Assembly (NCBI GenBank): GCA_905116865.2
Contig: CAJHNH020004580.1
Location: 426,001-490,000, forward strand
Direction: 5' to 3'
Length of the DNA: 64,000 bases
From: Candidula unifasciata
Lineage: Eukaryota; Mollusca; Gastropoda; Stylommatophora; Geomitridae
A model generated the notes under the pieces. The model made no database searches. It saw nothing but the letters and a program-made list of their open reading frames with translations, and was not told the DNA's origin. Positions 12,214-25,314 of the stretch are shown piece after piece. The position numbers and the translations under genes are program-made. Numbering within the stretch: the stretch's first letter is position 1; the number at the start of each line of letters is the position of its first letter.

Positions 12214-15200
12214 AAAAGCACACTGACCAGATCCCCATGTCTGATATCATTTCTTGTCCAGCAAGCACACTGACCAGATCCCCCATGTCTGATATCATTT
12301 CTTGTCCAGCAAGCACACTGACCAGATCCCCCATGTCTGATATCATTTCTTGTCCAGCAAGCACACTGACCAGATCCCCCATGTCTGATATCATTTCTTG
12401 TCCAGCAAGCACACTGACCAGACCAGTCTGATCCCATTTCTTGTCCAGCAAGTCTGATATCCCCCATGTTCTTGTCCAGCAAGCACACTGACCAGATCCC
12501 CCATGTCTGATATCATTTCTTGTCCAGCAAGCACACTGACCAGATCCCCATGTCTGATATGTCTGTCCAGCAATCACACTTGTCCATCAAGCCATGTCTG
12601 ACCAGATCCAGCCCACACTGTCTGATCCCCCATGTCATCATTTCTTGTCCAGCAAGCACACTGACCAGATCCCCCATGTCTGATATCATTTCTTGTCCAG
12701 CAAGCACACTGACCAGATCCCCCTTGTCTGATATCATTTCTTGTCCAGCAAGCACACTGACCAGATCCCCCTTGTCTGATATCATTTCTTGTCCAGCAAG
12801 CACACTGACCAGATCCCCCTTGTCTGATATCATTTCTTGTCCAGCAAGCACACTGACCATTTCTTGTCCACTGACCATATCCCCATTGTCTGATCCATTT
12901 CTTGTCCAGCAAGCACACTGACCAGATCCCCCATGTCTGATATCATTTCTTGTCCAGCAAGCACACTGACCAGATCCCCCATGTCTGATATCATTTCTTG
13001 TCCAGCAAGCACACTGACCAGATCCCCCATGTCTGATATCATTTCTTGTCCAGCAAGCACACTGACCAGATCCCCCATGTCTGATATCATTTCTTGTCCA
13101 GCAAGCACACTGACCAGATCCCCCATGTCTGATATCATTTCTTGTCCAGCAAGCACACTGACCAGATCCCCCATGTCTGATATCATTTCTTGTCCAGCAA
13201 GCACACTGACCAGATCCCCATGTCTGATATCATTTCTTGTCCAGCAAGCACACTGACCAGATCCCCCATGTCTGATATCATTTCTTGTCCAGCAAGCACA
13301 CTGACCAGATCCCCCATGTCTGATATCATTTCTTGTCCAGCAAGCACACTGACCAGATCCCCCATGTCTGATATCATTTCTTGTCCAGCAAGCACACTGA
13401 CCAGATCCCCCATGTCTGATATCATTTCTTGTCCAGCAAGCACACTGACCATCCCCCCATGTCTGCACATATCATTTCTTGTCCAGCAAGCACACTGACC
13501 AGATCCCCCATGTCTGATATCATTTCTTGTCCAGCAAGCACACTGACCAGATCCCCCATGTCTGATATCATTTCTTGTCCAGCAAGCACACTGACCAGAT
13601 CCCCCATGTCTGATATCATTTCTTGTCCAGCAAGCACACTGACCAGATCCCCCATGTCTGATATCATGTCCAGCAAGCACACTGATCCCCATGTCTGATA
13701 TCTTGTCCAGCAAGCACACTGATCCCCATGTCTGATATCATTTCTTGTCAGCAAGCCACTGACCAGATCCCCCCATGTCTGATCATTTCTTGTCCAGCAA
13801 GCACACTGACCAGATCCCCATGTCATATCATTTCTGATATCATGTTTCTTGTCCAGCAAGCACACTGACCAGATCCCCCATGTCTGATATCATTTCTTGT
13901 CCAGCAAGCAAGCAGATCCCCCTTGTCTGATATCATTTCCAGCAAGCACATGACCAGATCCCCATGTCTGATATCATTTCTTGTCCAGCAAGCACACTGA
14001 CCAGATCCCCCATGTCTGATATCATTTCTGATATCATTTCATTTGTCCAGCAAGCACACTGACCAGATCCCCCATGTCTGATATCATTTCTTGTCACAGC
14101 AAGCACACTGAGCCAGATCCCCCATGTCTGATATCATTTCTTGTCCAGCAAGCACACTGACCAGATCCCCCATGTCTGATATCATTTCTTGTCCAGCAAG
14201 CACACTGACCAGATCCCCCATGTCTGATATCATTTCTTGTCCAGCAAGCACACTGACCAGATCCCCCATGTCTGATATCATTTCTTGTCCAGCAAGCACA
14301 CTGACCAGATCCCCCATGTCTGATATCATTTCTTGTCCAGCAAGCACACTGACCAGATCCCCCATGTCTGATATCATTTCTTGTCCAGCAAGCACACTGA
14401 CCAGATCCCCCATGTCTGATATCATTTCTTGTCCAGCAAGCACACTGACCAGATCCCCCATGTCTGATATCATTTCTTGTCCAGCAAGCACACTGACCAG
14501 ATATCATCCAGCAAGCACCCATGTCTGATATCATTTCTTGTCCAGCAAGCACACTGACCAGATCCCCCATGTCCATTTCTTGTCCAGCAAGCACACTGAT
14601 ATCCCCCATGTCTTCATTTTTGTCAGCAAGCAAGCAGATCCCCCTGTCTGATATCATTTCTTGTCCAGCAAGCACACTGACCAGATCCCCCATGTCTGAT
14701 ATCATTTCTTGTCCAGCAAGCACACTGACCAGATCCCCCATGTCTGATATCATTTCTTGTCCAGCAAGCACACTGACCAGATCCCCCATGTCTGATATCA
14801 TTTCTTGTCCAGCAAGCACACTGACCAGATCCCCCATGTCTGATATCATTTCTTGTCCAGCAAGCACACTGACCAGATCCCCCATGTCTGATATCATTTC
14901 TTGTCCAGCAAGCACACTGACCATGTCTGATCTTGTCCAGCAAGCACCCAGATGTCTGATATCATTTCTTGTCCAGCAAGCACACTGACCAGATCCCCCC
15001 ATGTCTGATATCATTTCTTGTCCAGCAAGCACACTGACCAGATCCCCCATGTCTGATATCATTTCTTGTCCAGCAAGCACACTGACCAGATCCCCCATGT
15101 CTGATATCATTTCTTGTCCAGCAAGCACACTGACCAGATCCCCCATGTCTGATATCATTTCTTGTCCAGCAAGCACACTGACCAGATCCCCCATCATTTC

Positions 15201-16790
15201 TTGTCCAGCAAGCACACTGACCAGATCCCCCATGTCTGATATCATTTCTTGTCCAGCAAGCACACTGACCAGATCCCCCATGTCTGATATCATCCCCCCA
15301 TGTCTGATCCCCCCATGTCATTTCTTGTCCAGCACAGCACACTGACCAGATGACCCCCCATGTCTGATATCATTTCTTGTCCAGCAAGCACAGCCAGATC
15401 CCCCATGTCTGATATCATTTCTTGTCCAGCAAGCACACTGACCAGATCCCCCATGTCTGATATCATTTCTTGTCCAGCAAGCACACTGACCAGATCCCCC
15501 ATGTCTGATGCCATTTCTTGTCCAGCAAGCACACTGACCAGATCCCCCATGTCTGATATCATTTCTTGTCCAGCAAGCACACTGACCAGATCCCCCCATG
15601 TCTGATATCATTTCTTGTCCAGCAAGCACACTGACCAGATCCCCCATGTCTGATATCATTTCTTGTCCAGCAAGCAAGACCAGATCCCCCACACTGTCCA
15701 GCAAGATGACCAGATCCCCCATGTCTGATATCATTTCTTGTCCAGCAAGCACACTGACCAGATCCCCCATGTCTGATATCATTTCTTGTCCAGCAAGCAC
15801 ACTGACCAGATCCCCCATGTCTGATATCATTTCTTGTCCAGCAAGCACACTGACTATATCCACCATGTCTGATATCATTTCTTGTCCAGCAAGCACACTG
15901 ACCAGATCCCCCATGTCTGATATCATTTCTTGTCCAGCAAGCACACTGACTATATCCCCCATGTCTGATATCATTTCTTGTCCAGCAAGCACACTGACTA
16001 GATCCCCCATGTCTGATATCATTTCTTGTCCAGCAAGCACACTGACCAGATCCCCCTTGTCTGATATCATTTCTTGTCCAGCAAGCACACTGACCAGATC
16101 CCCCTTGTCTGATATCATTTCTTGTCATTGACCAGATCCCCCTTGTCTGATATCATTTCTTGTCCAGCAAGCACACTGACCACATCACCCATGTCTGATA
16201 TCATTTCTTGTCCAGCAAGCACACTGACCAGATCTCCCATGTCTGATATCATTTCTTGTCCAGCAAGCACACTGACCACATCACCCATGTCTGATATCAT
16301 TTATTGTCCAGCAAGCACACTGACCAGATCCCCCTTGTCTGATATCATTTCTTGTCCAGCAAGCACACTGACCAGATCCCCCTTGTCTGATATCATTTCT
16401 TGTCCAGCAAGCACACTGACCACATCACCCATGTCTGATATCATTTATTGTCCAGCAAGCACAATGACCAGATCCCCCTTGCCTGATGCCATTTCTTGTC
16501 CAGCAAGCACACTGACCAGATCCCCCATGTCTGATGCCATTTCTTGTCCAGCAACCACACTGACCAGATCCCCCATGCGTGATGCCATTTCTTGTCCAGC
16601 AAGCACACTGACCAGATCCCCCTTGTCTGATGCCATTTCTTGTCCAGCAAGCACACTGACCAGATCCCCCCATGTCTGATATCATTTCTTGTCCAGCAAG
16701 CACACTGACCAGATCTCCCATTCTGATATCATTTCTTGTCCAGCAAGCACACTGACCAGATCCCCCTTGTCTGATGCCATTTCTTGTTTA
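12214..16790. repeat. 48-bp minisatellite (about 95 copies)
   Basis: Unit contains CCATGTCTGATATCATTTC, TTGTCCAGCAAGCACACTG and ACCAGATCCC. It is among the largest arrays in the window. Most copies are near identical, but clusters of internally deleted or joined units occur near 12430-12640, 12860-12900, 13660-14110, 14490-14640, 14920-14960, 15290-15400 and 15670-15710. Towards the right end variants with GATGCC for GATATC appear (15508, 16480-16660). The unit is divisible by three, giving spurious frames on both strands. Confidence 0.97.
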
Positions 16791-16838
16791 GTAATTATTA
16801 AATGCCCCGGGGGCATTTTTGAGCTGGTCAAACGCTGC

Positions 16839-17178
16839 CTCCACCCACAGGCTCCACCCACAAGCTCCACCCACAGCCTCCATCTACAGCCTCCACCCAC
16901 AGCCTCCATCCACAGCCTCCACCCCCAGCCTCCACCCACAGCCTCCACCCACAGCCTCCACCCACAGCCTCTACCCACAGCCTCCACCCACAGCCTCCAC
17001 CCACAGCCTCCACCCACAGGCTCCACCCACAGCCTCCACCCACAGCCTCCACCCATAGGCTCCAGCCACAGGCTCCACACACAGGCTCCACCCACAGGCT
17101 CCACCCACAGCCTCCACCCACAGCCTCCACCCACAGGCTCCACCCACAGCCTCTACCCACAGCCTCCACCCACAGGAA
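16839..17178. repeat. 13-bp minisatellite (about 26 copies)
   Basis: Tandem GCCTCCACCCACA units with frequent GGCTCC variants. Strong strand asymmetry (C-rich plus strand). No coding evidence. Confidence 0.95.
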
Positions 17179-17234
17179 CACTGGCGTTCGCTTCTATCTT
17201 TCTAATCCTTTATTATATTAAAAACAGCCAGCTC

Positions 17235-17400
17235 ATTTCAAAGGTTACAGTAGACATTGTGTCATCATGTCAAAGGTTACAGTAGACATTGTGTCATCAT
17301 GTCAAAGGTTACAGTAGACATTGTGTCATCATGTCAAAGGTTACAGTAGACATTATGTCATCATGTCAAAGGTTACAGTAGATATTGTGTCATCATGTCA
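17235..17400. repeat. 32-bp tandem repeat (5 copies)
   Basis: Five near-identical copies of a 32-bp unit containing CAAAGGTTACAGTAGACATT and GTGTCATCATGT. Confidence 0.95.
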
Positions 17401-17844
17401 GGATAAGGAGAAATCCGGAGTAAATCGTTACTGGCGGGAAAGTTGGAGGCTAAAAGAAGACAGAGAAAGACGGAAGGAGAGATAGACGATTCTGAACATT
17501 TAAAAGGGAACCATAAAACACACGACGGAATTGTCTGTGACATAATTGAAAACATTGACAACAACCAGTTTTAACAACAGTGACAAGGCGGAAAATGCAA
17601 TAGTACGGAGATATAACATTGTTATATCTCCGTACTAAACAAGATCAACCAGCCTGTGTGAAGCGAACTACGGGCTGTGTACAGGGCAAATGGACAAGAG
17701 GCAGACAAGAAAGACATGAATATGAAGTTTCTCTTGACGGACGGGTCTCCAACATGCGAACACAAAGTCCGTTGCAGAAGTGGATACTTTTAGGCAGCCA
17801 AAAATACAGTCAGACAGACACATATACACCAAGGATGTCTCAAT

Positions 17845-17848
<4 letters not shown>
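17401..17848. other. Unique spacer with a perfect hairpin
   Basis: About 450 bp without a supported gene; it contains the inverted repeat listed at 17601-17637. Confidence 0.55.
17601..17637. repeat. Perfect 17-bp inverted repeat, 3-nt loop
   Basis: TAGTACGGAGATATAAC at 17601-17617 is the exact reverse complement of 17621-17637, with loop ATT between. It would form a 17-bp hairpin in either strand. Confidence 0.95.
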
Positions 17849-17925
<77 letters not shown>

Positions 17926-17934
17926 CAGAGGGAA

Positions 17935-17969
<35 letters not shown>

Positions 17970-18002
17970 GAGAGACAGACAGAGAGACAGAGACAGAGAG
18001 AC

Positions 18003-18046
<44 letters not shown>

Positions 18047-18053
18047 AAAGGGG
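17849..18053. repeat. (GA)n with (GACA)n core
   Basis: GA dinucleotides at 17849-17915, GACA/GAGACA mixture at 17916-18010, GA again to 18040, then a G-run. Spurious Arg/Glu and Ser/Leu frames result. Confidence 0.95.
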
Positions 18054-19560
18054 GAACAACAGTTGTAAGCGCATATTTCAAATGTCAGCAATATTTCGCA
18101 CACAAAGAACGGAATTCGGTTGTGCCCGCGCACATACAAATATATATTTTATTAAATACATTTTCAGCCAAGCAAGCGACACCAGATTACAGAGGGCACA
18201 TACATGCTCTCTCAACACTCCGGTGCAAACGTATAAAGTGTTGAATACACATGTAAGCTATTTAGTCTATTCACAGAATCTTTGTATCAACAGACCAGAG
18301 ATGCCTTGTAAACTTCCTGTCTGCATTGCTGCCATGGTAACATGACTCTTTGACGTAGATCGCTAGACATGGCGGGAGGGATTATCCCAGCTATGTCAAA
18401 AATAGAAGCCGACTTTGACAGAATTTTACCTACAGCAACCTGGGTGTTGCATAAAAATGTTGCATAGTTATGCATATAAAAAGAAAAAGAAACGCAGGAA
18501 TAGACGTCGACACAACAAAGCCTTTGCAACAAAAATAAACTGGTTTCTATAAGAAGGATTAAAGTGCGTTTCTGAAGCATATTATTACATAGAATAATTT
18601 AATGGGGTATATGTTAACACTTGCTGTGTGGGGTTTCTGTTGAATGATGGCGAATAGAATTTTTGTCTCTGCACACAAACACATCCCTACACACATCTAT
18701 GCTCACACACGTAGGCATACACACACACACACACACTCCCACCCACACCACTAATGTGTGGACGTGTGTGTGGCGGTTCTTGTTTTATCGCAGTAATACA
18801 AGCAGCATTACGTGACATCTTTTGTGGTGTTCCGCGGGGAAAAATAGTGCGGGAGGAGATCTATAGAAAATGAAGAAATAAACGCTTGCGAAGTCTGGCT
18901 GCACGGAAGAAAAGAAACTAAATGGCACCACAAACCCGTTGCTAATTCTAAAACATAAAATAAAGCAGGTTTCCTACATGGTTGTGTTGGGCCCTAGGTA
19001 GGGGCCCATTATTTGGGGACGAGTTCAGATATGAAGTGTACCCTTTCAACGGGTGGTATGAAACCGTGCATGTTTTTTGTTGCATCTACTTGGCCACTTT
19101 GTAAAGACACACTCTTTTAACGTTATTCCCCAGCACCTCCCGCTGGTCCGGTGAATTGTGCCGTGGCCCCGTCAGTCTCGCAGTTTCTGGTTCATGTGTG
19201 TACACACATACCCGGAATGTTTTAGTGAGACAGTCGGATGGAAAAATTGTTCAAAAATGCGCCCACACAACAAGGTGTTTTCTGACGCAGGAAGGCGCGC
19301 AGGGTAGAGTGGAGGATGTGACAACAGTTCTGTTCATAGTTTAAGGTATATTGATTGAAGGGGGGTTGAAACATTTAGGGTAGCTGTAGATTAAACAAAT
19401 TTACCCATCACCCTAAACAAGTTTTGTATTTTGGTTTCTAGATTAGCCAGCTCTGTGAGCTTGGGTAGAAAAAAAGGCAGGCCGGTGGGTGAGTGGATTG
19501 ATGGATGGAGGGATAGATAGAAGGAATAAACTTTATTTTTATAGGGTCACACATTAGGCA
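18054..19560. other. Unique intergenic DNA
   Basis: About 1.5 kb with an (AC)n run at 18718-18736 and no supported gene. The small open frames show no domain or splice context. Confidence 0.5.
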
Positions 19561-19819
19561 CACAGGCCCGTCATAGACAGACAGACACGAGGTAGACACA
19601 TACACACTTACACACACAGGCGCACACAATGACGACACACACACACACAGCATAAACAAGATACATACAATCAAAACACACAGATATAATGTATATATAT
19701 ATATATATAAACATATACATCTATATACAAACACACAGACACAAAAAGTAAACATGGACATAACATACACGCACTCACAAATACAACACAAACACATACA
19801 ACACTTACAGACATAAGAT
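19561..19819. repeat. CA/ACAT-rich low-complexity lead-in
   Basis: CA-rich DNA with a (TA)n core at 19689-19710 that grades into the 33-bp array. Confidence 0.8.
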
Positions 19820-21205
19820 ATATGTACAGACACACCATAGACACAGTGAAACAGACTCACAGACACACCATACACACAGTGAAACAGACTCACAGACACA
19901 CCATACACACAGTCAAAACGGACTCACAGACACACCATACACACAGTGAAACAGACTCACAGACACACCATACACACAGTAAAACAGACTCACAGACACA
20001 CAATACACACAGTGAAACAGACTCACAGACACACCATACACACAGTTAAACAGACTCACAGACACACCATACACATAGTCAAAACAGACTCACAGACACA
20101 CCATACACACAGTGAAACAGACTCCCAGACACACCATACACACAGTCAAAACAGACTCACAGACACACCATACACACAGTCAAAACAGACTCACAGACAC
20201 ACTATACACACAGTTAAACAGACTCACAGACACACCATACACACAGTCAAAACAGACTCACAGACACACCATACACACAGTCAAAACAGACTCACAGACA
20301 CACCATACACACAGTCAAAACAGACTCACAGACACACCATACACACAGTCAAAACAGACTCACAGACACACCATACACACAGTCAAAACAGACTCACAGA
20401 CACACCATACACACAGTCAAAACAGACTCACAGACACACCATACACACAGTCAAAACAGACTCACAGACACACCATACACACAGTTAAACAGACTCACAG
20501 ACACACCATACACACAGTCAAAACAGACTCACAGACACACCATACACACAGTGAAACAGACTCACAGACACACCATACACACAGTGAAACAGATTCACAG
20601 ACACACAATACACACAGTGAAACAGATTCACAGACACACAATACACACAGTGAAACAGACTCACAGACACACCATACACACAGTTAAACAGACTCACAGA
20701 CACACAATACACACAGTTAAACAGACTCACAGACACACCATACACACAGTTAAACAGACTCACAGACACACCATACACACAGTGAAACAGATTCACAGAC
20801 ACACAATACACACAGTGAAACAGATTCACAGACACACAATACACACAGTGAAACAGACTCACAGACACACCATACACACAGTTAAACAGACTCACAGACA
20901 CACAATACACACAGTTAAACAGACTCACAGACAAACCATACACACAGTTAAACAGACTCACAGACACACCGCACACACAGTTAAACAGAAACACAGACAC
21001 ACCATACACACAGTTAAACAGACTCACAGACACACCGCACACACAGTTAAACAGACTCACAGACACACCATACACACAGTTAAACAGACTCACAGACACA
21101 CCATACACACAGTTAAACAGACTCACAGACACACCATACACACAGTTAAACAGACCCACAGACACACCGCACACACAGTTAAACAGACTCACAGACACAA
21201 TAGAC
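19820..21205. repeat. 33/34-bp minisatellite (about 41 copies)
   Basis: Unit built from CAGACTCACAGACACACCAT, ACACACAGT and a linker GAAA, TAAA or CAAAA. The linker decides whether the unit is 33 or 34 bp. The 34-bp type clusters at 19910-20530, while the left edge and right half are mainly 33 bp. Confidence 0.96.
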
Positions 21206-21344
21206 GTAGACACAAAACTCACAAAAAGACATTAGGCTCAGACACAAAAGTCCGACAACAGAAATAGATGTAATTACAGCAGCAATAGTGACTGCTCGAT
21301 CTGCTCTTTGCGGAATATCTCGATACTTCAAAGCAAACAATGCA

Positions 21345-22262
21345 GTCCAGTCCTGCAACTGTCGACCTCATGTCAGGCTCCCAGTCCTGCAACTGTCGAC
21401 CTCATGTCAGGCTCCCAGTCCTGCAACTGTCGACCTCATGTCAGGCTCCCAGTCCTGCAACTGTCGACCTCATGTCTGGCTCCTAGTCCTGCAACTGTCG
21501 ACCTCATGTCAGGCTCCTAGTCCTGCAACTGTCGACCTCATGTCTGGCTCCTAGTCCTGCAACTGTCGACCTCATGTCTGGCTCCTAGTCCTGCAACTGT
21601 CGACCTCATGTCTGGCTCCTAGTCCTGCAACTGTCGACCTCATGTCTGGCTCCTAGTCCTGCAACTGTCGACCTCATGTCAGGCTCCTAGTCCTGCAACT
21701 GTCGACCTCATGTCTGGCTCCTAGTCCTGCAACTGTCGACCTCATGTCTGGCTCCTAGTCCTGCAACTGTCGACCTCCTGTCAGGCTCCTAGTCCTGCAA
21801 CTGTCGACCTCATGTCTGGCTCCTAGTCCTGCAACTGTCGACCTCATGTCTGGCTCCTAGTCCTGCAACTGTCGACCTCATGTCTGGCTCCTAGTCCTGC
21901 AACTGTCGACCTCATGTCAGGCTCCCAGTCCTGCAACTGTCGACCTCCTGTCAGGCTCCCAGTCCTGCAACTGTCGACCTCATGTCAGGCTCCCAGTCCT
22001 GCAACTGTCGACCTCATGTCAGGCTCCCAGTCCTGCAACTGTCGACCTCATGTCAGGCTCCCAGTCCTGCAACTGTCGACCTCCTGTCAGGCTCCCAGTC
22101 CTGCAACTGTCGACCTCCTGTCAGGCTCCTAGTCCTGCAACTGTCGACCTCATGTCAGGCTCCCAGTCCTGCAACTGTCGACCTCATGTCAGGCTCCCAG
22201 TCCTGCAACTGTCGACCTCCTGTCAGGCTCCCAGTCCTGCAACTGTCGACCTCATGACAGGC
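21345..22262. repeat. 34-bp minisatellite (27 copies)
   Basis: Unit contains AGTCCTGCAACTGTCGACCT and CATGTCAGGCTCC, with variants CCTGTC, TCTGG and CTAG for CCAG. CTAG variants fill the middle (21480-21900) and CCAG variants the two ends. Every unit carries GTCGAC. Confidence 0.96.
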
Positions 22263-22324
22263 TTCTTGACGAGCAAGACACTAATAAGGATCAAGTAGGA
22301 AGGAAAACAATTTATAAAAAATGA

Positions 22325-22680
22325 AGTGAAAGAGAGACAGAGAGAGACAGATATAGACAGATATAAACAGAGAGAGAGACAGAGAGAGACAGATATAGAC
22401 AGATATAAACAGAGAGAGAGACAGAGAGACAGATAGAGACAGAGAGAGACAGAGAGAGACAGAGAGAGAGAGACAGAGAGAGACAGAGAGAGTCAGAAAA
22501 GGACGAGAGAGAGGAAGTGAAAAAGTAGGGAGAAGAAAAAAAAGGGGCTGGAGAGGGAGGCAGAGAGAGAGGGGGAGACAGACATAGATGGCGAAAGATA
22601 CAGTGAGGGAGAGTGAGAGGATGACAGACAGAGAGGAAGAGAGTGAGGCAGGGAGAGAGATCGCACGTTCGGGAGAGGGA
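22325..22680. repeat. GA/GACA/GATA purine-rich repeat
   Basis: Mixture of GAGA, GACA and GATATAGACA tetranucleotides. A 49-bp block is duplicated at about 22325-22425. Confidence 0.9.
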
Positions 22681-22759
22681 CAATAAGAAACAAGTATAAA
22701 GTAATTGTGTGATAGTAGTTGTAGAAATACTTTGTAGTTATAGTTACAGTAGTTGTAGA

Positions 22760-24517
<1,758 letters not shown>

Positions 24518-24520
<3 letters not shown>

Positions 24521-24535
24521 TGCAAGCTTGCATTC
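24518..24535. repeat. 18-bp perfect palindrome at end of GAA tract
   Basis: GAATGCAAGCTTGCATTC reads the same on both strands and marks the exact junction between the GAA repeat and unique DNA. Confidence 0.95.
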
Positions 24536-25314
24536 CTAAAACCAATCTGTTCTTAGCTGTAACGGATCATAAATCATAAATTGTCTGGTGCGGACCTCAC
24601 GTGAACCCCATTTATTCCTCTAAAAGCTAACAGACAACAGACAGTCTTGCCTACACCACAATCACCTAATCACACGTTATATGGGCAACTATAGATAAAA
24701 CCGGCCACACATCGACTAGATCCCCAACCATAACCCATTGCTACAAACAGCCTCCCTACATACAACACTGTTTGCAGTTATGTTTGTTCTGTTAAAATGC
24801 ATTTATTAGAATGGGTTAGGTTTTTTTTTTTTAAACCACGGAGGAAGTCAGGTTCCGGTGAGCTAAAAATAGAGGCCAGAAAATGTCTACAATTGTGTAA
24901 CCGGTTGTAGAGAGCTCGATTATCTTCATCTGACGTTGTATTCACAAATAGATTCGCTGCCTTTCTCCTCGACTTAATAATATGTGTGTTTTTGTTTAAC
25001 GTCTATTGACGTCAGGAGAATGTCAACAATGTCTGGTAGGCAGGGATTCATCTGTGTGAGCACCGAGACATGAAAGCGAGCCTCTGTTAGGCTGTTGGGG
25101 GGGGGGGGGGGGGGGGGGAGGGGGGGGGGTCAGGGGGAGCAGGATGGTTTTCTTCATTCGTAAATCCTTTTCATCATCTTCATCATCGCTATCATCATCA
25201 TCTAATCTCCTCTAGCTCCTCCTACTCATCATCGACATCATCACAATAGTTGTCGTCATCATTAGCATCATCATCATCAGCATCATAAACACAACAACCA
25301 CCACCACACCACAT
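24536..25314. other. Unique DNA with G-run and CAT repeats
   Basis: No supported gene. Contains a run of G broken once by A (about 25098-25130) and CAT/ATC triplets at 25165-25290 before the next satellite. Confidence 0.55.

Noticed and set aside
12237..16721. Repeating frames MSDIISCPASTLTRSP and its antisense
   Set aside because: 48-bp satellite, open on both strands; truncated units break every frame.
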